Shown in pieces: positions 25,796 through 33,087 of a stretch of DNA of 35,055 bases. Under the pieces are notes generated by a model. The model was not told the origin of the DNA. It saw only the letters and a program-made list of their open reading frames with translations, and ran no database searches. The position numbers were made by a program, and so were the translations under genes. Where the stretch lies: the NCBI GenBank assembly GCA_005791165.1, contig SXXW01000039.1:1-35055 (forward strand), given 5' to 3'. Source of the stretch: Cytophagaceae bacterium. GTDB lineage: Bacteria > Bacteroidota > Bacteroidia > Cytophagales > Spirosomataceae. Each line of letters begins with the position of its first letter. Position 1 is the stretch's first letter.

Positions 25796-27343
25796 CTAAA
25801 GTCGGTTCCTCGCATTTTGTCCTCCGAGGTGTGTGCATTTGATAATTTTCTCTAAACCTTCATATTTTATCGGATTTTTGTGATATCCCATAGTTTTGGA
25901 AAGACTCATGGTTCGATTATTATCACCCATCGATAATTCAATATCTTCCATCGTCATTTGACTTGGATGCTCATAACCACAGGCATGTGAAATTTCGGCT
26001 ATTTCTTTGACTAATGACCGATGGTAATTGTAAAATCGCTCACTTTTTAATTGTGGATCAATGCCTGCTTGCAGCCATTTATTTGATGTGGCAACTCCGG
26101 AAGGACAATTATTCGTATGGCATTTTTGGGCTTGAATACATCCAATGGACATCATAGCTTCTCTAGCAATGTTAACACTGTCAGCGCCCATTGCAAAAGC
26201 CATTAAGGCTTTTTCTGCGAAGCCCAATTTTCCTGAAGCAATAAAAAATATTTTATCTGTTAAATCATGCCTTTGAAAAATTTGATAAATCTTAGCAAAT
26301 GCAAAGGTAAATGGCATGGAAACATGATCAGCAAAGGCGTGCGGAGCGGCCCCTGTTCCCCCTTCTCCACCGTCAATCGTAATAAAGTCGGGTCCTGAAT
26401 TTGTTTTTACCATGTAGGCTGCAAGCTCTTCCCATTGCTCTAATTTGCCGATGGCCGATTTTATGCCAACAGGCAATCCCGTTTCTTTAGCCATACTTTC
26501 AATGAATTGAACCATTTCGGGTATGTTTGAAAATGCCGTGTGAAAGGCTGGCGATACGGCATCTTTTCCTTTTGGAATTAAACGAATGGCAGCTATCTCA
26601 TCATTAATTTTGGAACCAGGCAACATTCCCCCTTTTCCTGGTTTAGCCCCTTGGGATAATTTAAGTTCAATGGCTCTTAAAAATGGATTCTTTTCTACCT
26701 TCTCTTTTAATTTTTCCATAGAAAAATTTCCATCTACGTTTCTAACTCCAAAATAGGCAGTTCCAATATTTAAAATTACATCAGCTCCATTTTGGTGGTA
26801 AGGAGACAATGAACCTTCCCCTGTATTATGAAAGCATCCAGCTAGATCGGCGCCTTTATTCAATGATTCAACTGCCTTAGCGGATAATGAGCCAAAACTC
26901 ATCCCAGATATATTAATGATCGAATAAGGACGGTCAGGCCTTCTTCTTTGATGATATTCTCCCATGATTTTGGCCGCTGGCATTGCACCTGGATTTTTAT
27001 GAAAAGGATGGTCCATTGGTGGATTAAACCCAATCATGGCATTTTTTATGAAAATATATCCTGGGGCATTAAAATCTTGATCACTTCCAAAACCCTGAAG
27101 ATTATTTTCTTTTTTTGCCGATGCATAAATCCACGATCTTTCTTGGCGATTAAATGGCAATTCTTCTCGATTGTTAGCTACAATGTATTGCCTAATTTCT
27201 GGTCCTATCTTTTCCAACCAATACCTTATGTGTCCTACAATCGGATAATTGTGCGTGATGGAATGTTTTTTTTGAAAAAATACATCCCTTATGGCGACGA
27301 CTACTAGGATTGAAACAATCCAAAACCAAATAGATGATAGCAT
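25796..27343 (-). CDS. Orphan FMN-binding glutamate synthase-like protein
   Basis: This 515-residue protein consists of an N-terminal hydrophobic anchor (residues ~5-22) and a glutamate-synthase FMN/Fe-S barrel. It shows SGMSFGSLSAKAVESLNKGA, GAKPGKGGMLPGSKI, TIDGGEGGTGAAPHAFADH and the cluster-type cysteines in CIQAQKCHTNNCPSGVATS. The glutaminase (GATase) and C-terminal GXGXG domains of true GltB are absent, so it probably does not make glutamate by itself, and the substrate is unknown. Such orphan membrane-anchored homologues are widespread. The gene is divergent from the Ldh-type dehydrogenase. The downstream ABC-F gene starts 30 bases after its stop. Confidence 0.88.
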   Translation of the reverse strand: MLSSIWFWIVSILVVVAIRDVFFQKKHSITHNYPIVGHIRYWLEKIGPEIRQYIVANNREELPFNRQERSWIYASAKKENNLQGFGSDQDFNAPGYIFIKNAMIGFNPPMDHPFHKNPGAMPAAKIMGEYHQRRRPDRPYSIINISGMSFGSLSAKAVESLNKGADLAGCFHNTGEGSLSPYHQNGADVILNIGTAYFGVRNVDGNFSMEKLKEKVEKNPFLRAIELKLSQGAKPGKGGMLPGSKINDEIAAIRLIPKGKDAVSPAFHTAFSNIPEMVQFIESMAKETGLPVGIKSAIGKLEQWEELAAYMVKTNSGPDFITIDGGEGGTGAAPHAFADHVSMPFTFAFAKIYQIFQRHDLTDKIFFIASGKLGFAEKALMAFAMGADSVNIAREAMMSIGCIQAQKCHTNNCPSGVATSNKWLQAGIDPQLKSERFYNYHRSLVKEIAEISHACGYEHPSQMTMEDIELSMGDNNRTMSLSKTMGYHKNPIKYEGLEKIIKCTHLGGQNARNRL

Positions 27344-27396
27344 GTTGAATTGAATTTATATTCAAAGATGTCAAATTATTTCCCAATTCTTATTTT

Positions 27397-27404
27397 TATC
27401 TTTG
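27397..27404 (+). promoter_or_regulatory. Candidate -7 box for Ldh-mltG operon
   Basis: TATCTTTG matches TAnnTTTG, 17 bases before the ATG at 27422, implying a leader of about 10 bases. It supports starting the dehydrogenase at 27422 rather than at an earlier in-frame codon. On the opposite strand CATCTTTG at 27363-27370 is a one-mismatch box facing the divergent gene. Confidence 0.45.
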
Positions 27405-27421
27405 CGTTTTTACAAATTTAT

Positions 27422-28501
27422 ATGATTGCAAATTATACCCTTTTAAAGCAATATGTCATTTCGGTTTTCGAATCGATTGGTTGTAATGAGCATGATGCTA
27501 TTTTGGCAGCTGATGTGTTAGTTTCAGCTGATTCAAGAGGGATAGATTCTCACGGGGTAGCTAGATTAGCCGGTTATATTCGTTTATTTGATCATGGCCG
27601 TTTAAATCCCAAACCTAATATTAAAATTTTGCATGAAAGTCCCTCTACGGCTTTAGTGGACGGTGACCGTGGTCTTGGTTTGGTCGTAGCACCTAAAGCC
27701 ATGGATATTGCTTGTAATAAAGCTAATGTAGCTGGAACGGGTTGGGTGGCCGTTCAAAATTCAAACCATTTTGGGATTGCCGGATACCATGCGATGAAAG
27801 CCGCAAGCCAAGATATGATCGGTTGGGCCATGACACATGCCGCACCATTAGTAACTCCTACATTTTCTAGGGAACGATTACTGGGTACAAACCCCATCGC
27901 TGTATCCATTCCTGCATTGCATGAACCTACCTTTTTAGCAGATTTTGCTTCTACGGCTGTGGCCTATGGGAAGTTGGAAATACTACAAAGAAAGGGCCTA
28001 AATACGCCAGATGGTTGGGTTCAGGATTCAAACGGTAAGCCAAGCAACGATGCTTTTGCCATTAAAAATGGAGGGGCTTTATTGCCTTTAGGAGGTGATA
28101 GAGAGCATGGTTCACATAAAGGATATGCACTTGGGGCCATTGTTGATTTATTGTCAGGCGTATTGTCAGGAGCTAATTTTGGTCCTTGGGTTCCTCCTTT
28201 TGCGACGGCAGGATTTATGAATGCGGGAGAAACAGTTGGAAAGGGAACGGGTCATTTCATAGGTGCGATGCGAATAGATGCGTTTAGACCTGCCATTGAG
28301 TTTAAAAAAGATATGGACATTTGGATCCAACGGTTTAGAAATGCTGAAGCTATTGAAGGTCAAAAAGTCATTATTCCTGGAGATCCTGAAAGAGAGTTGG
28401 AAGTAGAACGAAAAGCCAATGGTATTCCATTAATTGACCCAGTAGTGGATGATTTAAAAGCCTTGTCGGTTCGATTTAATTTAGATTTTAAAATTGCATA
28501 A
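27422..28501 (+). CDS. Ldh family malate/lactate-type dehydrogenase
   Basis: This NAD(P)-dependent 2-hydroxyacid oxidoreductase belongs to the MDH2/sulfolactate dehydrogenase (Ldh) family, 359 residues. Motifs include SADSRGIDSHGVARLAGYIR, LVDGDRGLGLVVAPKAMDIA, SNHFGIAGYHAMKA (catalytic His region), GTNPIAVSIPA and GSHKGYALGAIVDLLSGVL. The substrate could be malate, lactate, ureidoglycolate or similar and cannot be fixed from sequence. The frame stays open upstream to a TTG at 27350, but family alignment and the promoter box at 27397 favour the ATG at 27422. It heads a tight five-gene operon. Confidence 0.88.
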   Translation: MIANYTLLKQYVISVFESIGCNEHDAILAADVLVSADSRGIDSHGVARLAGYIRLFDHGRLNPKPNIKILHESPSTALVDGDRGLGLVVAPKAMDIACNKANVAGTGWVAVQNSNHFGIAGYHAMKAASQDMIGWAMTHAAPLVTPTFSRERLLGTNPIAVSIPALHEPTFLADFASTAVAYGKLEILQRKGLNTPDGWVQDSNGKPSNDAFAIKNGGALLPLGGDREHGSHKGYALGAIVDLLSGVLSGANFGPWVPPFATAGFMNAGETVGKGTGHFIGAMRIDAFRPAIEFKKDMDIWIQRFRNAEAIEGQKVIIPGDPERELEVERKANGIPLIDPVVDDLKALSVRFNLDFKIA

Positions 28502-28502
28502 T

Positions 28503-29534
28503 ATGGTTTCTAATAAGCGGTTAAAGATTTTTTTATTAGTTTTTTCATTGTTGATGGCTATGTTTTCATATTACGCCTGGCAAATTTTCAAAACTCCCAA
28601 TTTTGATGTGAATAAAAAGCCATTTGCTTTGTTGATTCCCAAAAGATCAACGTATGAAACGGTTTTGGATACGCTAGAAAAAAATAAGCTAATACGGGAT
28701 GAATTAAGTTTTCGGTTTTTAGCCAAAGTATTTAATTATCCGTCTCGAGTGAAACCAGGTCGGTATTTGATATATGAAACGACGGGCAACTGGGAATTAA
28801 TTCGAAAACTTCGTAATGGTAGTCAGGACCCTTTGAAAATCACCTTTTCAAATATCCGTTTAAAAGAAGATTTAGCTGGTAAATTGGGTCGTCAATTAGC
28901 CTATGATTCTGCTACGATTTATCATTTATTGGATTCCTCGAGCATTGTAGAACCACTTGGGTTTTCAAAAGAAACTATTCCTTGTCTATTTATTCCTGAT
29001 ACCTATGAGGTTTTTTGGACTATTTCGTTTGAAGACTTTTTGGCTAAAATGAAAAAGTCTTATGATCGTTATTGGACTTCAGACCGGGTTCAGGCTGCTA
29101 AAGCCTTGGGATTAAGCCCAAGTGAGGTGGGAGTGCTAGCTTCAATCGTTTATGGAGAAAGTAAAGAAACTAAAGAGCAATCAAGGATCGCAGGTGTTTA
29201 TTGGAATCGTTTACAAGTAAAAATGCCTTTGCAGGCAGATCCAACCATTGTTTTTGCTTGGAAGGATTTTACGATTAAACGTGTAACGGGTCGTTATACA
29301 TCGATTAATTCACCTTATAATACGTATCGTGTTATAGGTTTACCACCAGGGCCAATTTCTATACCGGATCCAAGAGTGATGGATAAGGTTTTGAATTTGG
29401 AAAAACATAATTACTTATATTTTTGTGCGAAAGAAGATTTTTCCGGTTCTCATAATTTTGCCGTGACGTATTCTGAGCATTTACAAAACGCAGCTAAATT
29501 CCAGAAGGCCTTAGACGACCATAAAATCTATTAA
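28503..29534 (+). CDS. mltG: Endolytic murein transglycosylase MltG
   Basis: This inner-membrane lytic transglycosylase is thought to cut nascent glycan strands and set their length. One transmembrane helix (residues ~8-27) is followed by a LysM-like and a YceG domain. The catalytic region reads VLASIVYGESKETKEQSRIAGVYWNRL, with the conserved acid at about Glu219. It continues into MPLQADPTIVFAW, SPYNTYRVIGLPPGPISIP and the C-terminal YLYFCAKEDFSGSHNFAVTYSEH. The ATG at 28503 follows the dehydrogenase stop by 1 base; an in-frame TTG at 28494 is a less likely start. It is second in the operon. Confidence 0.94.
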   Translation: MVSNKRLKIFLLVFSLLMAMFSYYAWQIFKTPNFDVNKKPFALLIPKRSTYETVLDTLEKNKLIRDELSFRFLAKVFNYPSRVKPGRYLIYETTGNWELIRKLRNGSQDPLKITFSNIRLKEDLAGKLGRQLAYDSATIYHLLDSSSIVEPLGFSKETIPCLFIPDTYEVFWTISFEDFLAKMKKSYDRYWTSDRVQAAKALGLSPSEVGVLASIVYGESKETKEQSRIAGVYWNRLQVKMPLQADPTIVFAWKDFTIKRVTGRYTSINSPYNTYRVIGLPPGPISIPDPRVMDKVLNLEKHNYLYFCAKEDFSGSHNFAVTYSEHLQNAAKFQKALDDHKIY

Positions 29535-29942
29535 ATGTATACACACGCGATTAAATACCGAGTTTGCTACGCCGATACTGATAAAATGGGATACGTTTAC
29601 TATGGAAATTATGCTCGTTTCTACGAAATAGCGAGAGTTGAAACCTTGCGATCTTTAGGTGTGAGCTATAAAGTTTTGGAGGATAATGGAATTGGTTTAC
29701 CTGTTTTTGAGCATTATTCAAAATTTCATGCGCCAGGATTATATGATGATGAATTGACCGTGATTTGTCATGTAACCCAATTGCCTTCAGCCAAAATTGA
29801 ATTCAGCTATGAAATCAAAAATGAAGATTTGCTTTTAATTAATGAAGGCAAAACAACGTTGGTCTTTATGGATATGGCCAAGAAAAAAGTTGTAAAATCA
29901 CCCGAGTGGATCATTAATGCTTTAAAGCCTTATTTCAATTGA
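29535..29942 (+). CDS. YbgC-type acyl-CoA thioesterase
   Basis: This 135-residue single hotdog-fold thioesterase of the 4HBT/YbgC family hydrolyses acyl-CoA or acyl-carrier thioesters in the cytoplasm. The N-terminal active-site motif YADTDKMGYVYYGNYARFYE (residues ~12-31, Asp16) is intact, and the core IKNEDLLLINEGKTTLVFMD follows. The ATG starts immediately after the mltG stop codon with no gap. The next gene begins within its stop (TGATG), so translation is probably coupled. Placement among envelope genes suggests a role near phospholipid or Tol-Pal functions, as for ybgC, but that is inference. Confidence 0.92.
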   Translation: MYTHAIKYRVCYADTDKMGYVYYGNYARFYEIARVETLRSLGVSYKVLEDNGIGLPVFEHYSKFHAPGLYDDELTVICHVTQLPSAKIEFSYEIKNEDLLLINEGKTTLVFMDMAKKKVVKSPEWIINALKPYFN

Positions 29943-30865
29943 TGAAAAAAAATTTACTTAAGGAGATTAAAGCTATTTGGAGAGAATATGAGGAGCATTA
30001 TGTGCTCTGCCGTATTATTAGCATCTTATATCAAAAGATTTTTCAATTTGATATCGACGTACGTGCTGCTGCTGTTGCCTATAATTTTACTTTAGCTGTT
30101 TTTCCCACCATCATTTTCTTGTTTTCCTTATTGCCTTACATGCCCATTGATCATTTAGATCTTAAAATGATAGGATTTTTAAAGGGCACAATTCCTAAAA
30201 ATCTTCATGGTGATTTGACCGAGTTAATACGCGAAATAGTAAATAAGAAACGAGGTGGCGTGCTTTCTTTTGGTTTTATTTTTGCCTTATATGCGAGTAC
30301 AAGTGGAATTATGGCTTTAATTAGGTCTTTCAATCTTACCTACAAAACAAATGAAAATAGAGGATTCATTAAAGAAAGAGTTATTGCAGTGGCCCTTAAT
30401 TTTCTATTGACCTTTGTTCTATTGATTGCATTTGTTGCTTTTATTCTGGGGAATTTTGTTTTAAAAATGTTGGCTAAAAAAGATTTAATTGAATATAATT
30501 TTACCTATTATTTGACCAAATCATTGACTTATTTAAGTATTTTCTCCGTATTCTTTTTTACCATTTCCATTATATATTATTATGCCCCTGCGATTCATAA
30601 ACGTTGGAAATTTTTTAACGCAGGTTCTATTACAGCTTCCATTTTGACTATTTCGGTCACTAATATTTTTTCTTATTATTTAGTCAATTTCGCTAGTTAC
30701 CATAAAATTTATGGGTCTATTGGGTCACTAATTGCCTTAATGGTTTGGTTGTATTTTATTGCCTTGATTTTGATTGTGGGTTTTGAAATAAATGCCAGTA
30801 TAGACCAAGTGAAAACCGAGGATAGTGATGTTGAAAAAGACACTGATTTTTTCAATACGTATTAG
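29942..30865 (+). CDS. YihY/BrkB family inner-membrane protein
   Basis: This polytopic membrane protein (307 residues from the ATG at 29942) has about six hydrophobic segments. Family-typical sequence is visible in RAAAVAYNFTLAVFPTIIFL near residue 45, SFGFIFALYASTSGIMALIR in the middle and YGSIGSLIALMVWLYFIALI near the C-terminus. YihY/BrkB proteins are widely distributed with unsettled function; older reports of RNase BN activity are attributed to another gene. The ATG shares one base with the thioesterase TGA stop. A TTG 3 bases earlier is also in frame. Confidence 0.92.
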   Translation: MKKNLLKEIKAIWREYEEHYVLCRIISILYQKIFQFDIDVRAAAVAYNFTLAVFPTIIFLFSLLPYMPIDHLDLKMIGFLKGTIPKNLHGDLTELIREIVNKKRGGVLSFGFIFALYASTSGIMALIRSFNLTYKTNENRGFIKERVIAVALNFLLTFVLLIAFVAFILGNFVLKMLAKKDLIEYNFTYYLTKSLTYLSIFSVFFFTISIIYYYAPAIHKRWKFFNAGSITASILTISVTNIFSYYLVNFASYHKIYGSIGSLIALMVWLYFIALILIVGFEINASIDQVKTEDSDVEKDTDFFNTY

Positions 30866-30867
30866 TC

Positions 30868-31494
30868 ATGGCAGCCCATCTAATTAAACTATACGATAAA
30901 AATAATTCAATCGATATTCTTGATTCCATCGTGCAAGTATTGCATAAAAATGGAGTCATTATCTACCGTACGGATACCATGTATGCGTTAGGCTGCTTGA
31001 TAAATTCCCAACAAGCCATTCAACGGATCTGTGATATAAAACAAATTAAACCCAATAAGAATCGTTTTTCATTCATTTGCAACGATTTAAGTTCTATTGC
31101 AAATTATGCCAAAGTCAGTGATGTGAATTTTAAATTATTGAAACATTATCTTCCCGGTCCATATACTTTTGTTTTACCTGCGAGTTCAAATGTTCCATCG
31201 GTTTTGGTTCAAGGAAAAAAAACAGTGGGTATTAGAATTCCTGATTATTCGCCAATACTTGAGTTAATTAAAGAACTTAATGCTCCTTTATTGACAACAA
31301 CATTGGCCCATGAAGGATTGGATGTAGAAGAATTTACGGATCCAAGTCTTATTTTTGATCGTTACAAAAACCAAGTAGATTTGGTTCTTGACGGAGGATT
31401 TGGAGGGATTTATCCTTCCTCTGTGATTGATCTAACAGATGAAATTCCAGTGATCATCAGGGAAGGTGCGGGTCAATGTGATGATTTTAAATAA
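30868..31494 (+). CDS. yciO: YciO-like Sua5/YrdC family protein
   Basis: This 208-residue member of the Sua5/YciO/YrdC superfamily is nearer in length and sequence to E. coli YciO (206 aa) than to TsaC/Sua5. Shared blocks are GVIIYRTDTMYALGC, ICDIKQIKPNKNRFSFIC, the LPGPYTFVLPAS block and the end VIDLTDEIPVIIREGAG. TsaC makes threonylcarbamoyl-AMP for the tRNA t6A modification; YciO's role is less certain. The usual YPTD motif reads YRTD here. It is the last gene of the operon, 2 bases after the BrkB gene, and ends 1 base from the convergent acyltransferase gene. Confidence 0.88.
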   Translation: MAAHLIKLYDKNNSIDILDSIVQVLHKNGVIIYRTDTMYALGCLINSQQAIQRICDIKQIKPNKNRFSFICNDLSSIANYAKVSDVNFKLLKHYLPGPYTFVLPASSNVPSVLVQGKKTVGIRIPDYSPILELIKELNAPLLTTTLAHEGLDVEEFTDPSLIFDRYKNQVDLVLDGGFGGIYPSSVIDLTDEIPVIIREGAGQCDDFK

Positions 31495-31495
31495 A

Positions 31496-32362
31496 TCACC
31501 ATTTCATCGTTATATCTGAAGGTTTTTCATGTTTCCAGCGTTTATGTGACCATAAATATTGATCTGGATATTTTAGAACTGACTTCTCTAACCTTCTCGC
31601 AAAAAGTTCAATAATAGCTCCTTTGTCCACATTTTCATAAGATGGTTTGATTAGTTCTTCAAAACTCATCGTATAATAGCCTCTTTTTTCTCTAATTAAT
31701 TCAACAAAGATTACTGGATATTGATATTCTCTGGCAAACCTTTCCATTCCTGTAAAAAAACCAGTAGGTTGATTTAGGAAATTTGTCCAATATGCACTTT
31801 CGGGTTTAGGGGGTGATTGGTCCGCTGCCAAACAAATGGCTCTTGGTATATTTTTTCTTTCCCGCGCCAAAACGACAGATTCTCGTTTCTCCATTAAAAC
31901 GTTGCTGCCAAACCTTGACCGCACCCAAAATGTAAAGTCATTAAACAAAGGACTAGATAGCTTTTGATAGACAATGTCATATATGTTTTCTGATAAGGCT
32001 AGTCGATGCACCGCCCATTCCCAATTACCCTGATGGCCCGCAACTAAAACTACGGGTATCCCTTTGTCTAGGTAGTTGGTGATAATTTGCTCATTAACCA
32101 AGTTTACTCGTTCTAGTATTTCTTCTTTGCTAATGGTGGATCCTTTGAAGAATTCTACCATTTGGTCCGACAAATACCCATAGAATTTCATGGTTAATGC
32201 ATTTACTTGTGAGGTGCTAAGGTCAGGAAAGGAGTTTTTGATATTATTAACAATGACCATTTTTCGATAAGAAAATACAAAATAGAGTAACCATTTAGCT
32301 AAGGATGCTATTCGATAGAGAATAAATAGGGGTAAATGGCCGATTAATTTTAAAAAAAACAT
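31496..32362 (-). CDS. LpxL/HtrB-type lipid A acyltransferase
   Basis: This 288-residue lysophospholipid/lipid A acyltransferase has an N-terminal membrane anchor (residues ~4-30) and the catalytic HX4E motif His110-GlnGlyAsnTrp-Glu115 (GHQGNWEW). Other family features are CLAADQSPPKPE and GFFTGMERFAREYQYPVIF. It would add a secondary acyl chain to lipid A at the inner face of the inner membrane. The final chain position and donor cannot be told from sequence. It is divergent from the WbqC gene across a 64-base gap and convergent with yciO. Confidence 0.9.
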   Translation of the reverse strand: MFFLKLIGHLPLFILYRIASLAKWLLYFVFSYRKMVIVNNIKNSFPDLSTSQVNALTMKFYGYLSDQMVEFFKGSTISKEEILERVNLVNEQIITNYLDKGIPVVLVAGHQGNWEWAVHRLALSENIYDIVYQKLSSPLFNDFTFWVRSRFGSNVLMEKRESVVLARERKNIPRAICLAADQSPPKPESAYWTNFLNQPTGFFTGMERFAREYQYPVIFVELIREKRGYYTMSFEELIKPSYENVDKGAIIELFARRLEKSVLKYPDQYLWSHKRWKHEKPSDITMKW

Positions 32363-32426
32363 AGATAAACGTTAAGGGTATGCCATCATTAACATGTAAT
32401 TTTACAAATATCCGATTATTTTTTCA

Positions 32427-33023
32427 ATGCACATTGAAATTCAATATTTGCCCTGCTTAGAATATGTAAGTTTATTGATTCATTCGAATCATGTTGAATT
32501 TGAAGTGATGGAGAATTTCTCCAAACAAACTTTTCGTAATCGCACATATGTATTGGGAGCCAATGGAAAGGAATGTTTAACAGTTCCAACGGTGCATGTT
32601 AGTGGACAAAAAGTATTAACTAAAGATATTAGAATTGATTATTTTCAAGATTGGCAGCGTCGTCATATGGGCGCAATTCAAGCAGGATATGGGAAAGCAC
32701 CTTTTTTTGAATATTTTGAGCCATATATTAGCGATATTTTTGCGAAAAAAAATAAATTTTTAGTAGATTTAAATATTGATTTCATTCAGTTAATCATGAA
32801 AATTTTGAATGTTGAGTTTTCTTTCACTCTAACAGATCAATTTAATTCAACAAATAACCTGAGTCTCTGGAATCAAATAAATGCCAAACAAGATTGGCAA
32901 TTAAGAACAAATTTCAAATCGATTCCGTATCGACAATGTTTTGGTGATTCATTTGTCCCTAATTTATCTATTTTGGATTTATTGATGAACCACGGGAAGG
33001 AATCGAGAAATATTTTAAGTTAA
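32427..33023 (+). CDS. WbqC-like family protein
   Basis: This 198-residue WbqC-like protein has the family opening QYLPCLEYVSLLIHSNHVEFEVMENF, then SKQTFRNRTYVLGANGKECLTVPT and RHMGAIQAGYGKAPFFEYFEPY. Some WbqC proteins occur in O-antigen clusters, but many Bacteroidota carry them as single genes; the activity is not established. The neighbouring lipid A acyltransferase is compatible with an envelope role (inference). It lies 65 bases upstream of clpC on the same strand, with no evident terminator between. Confidence 0.86.
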   Translation: MHIEIQYLPCLEYVSLLIHSNHVEFEVMENFSKQTFRNRTYVLGANGKECLTVPTVHVSGQKVLTKDIRIDYFQDWQRRHMGAIQAGYGKAPFFEYFEPYISDIFAKKNKFLVDLNIDFIQLIMKILNVEFSFTLTDQFNSTNNLSLWNQINAKQDWQLRTNFKSIPYRQCFGDSFVPNLSILDLLMNHGKESRNILS

Positions 33024-33087
33024 TTTCGTTAATATTGAACAAATAGATATTGAGATGTGTTTTTCGCAATAGATAAAAAGAAATCAA

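Noticed and set aside
27350..27421. Upstream extension of the Ldh-type dehydrogenase (hydrophobic, signal-like)
   Set aside because: It begins at TTG and contains the TATCTTTG box, and the family's N-terminus starts at the ATG at 27422. A cytoplasmic NAD(P) enzyme is not expected to have a signal peptide.
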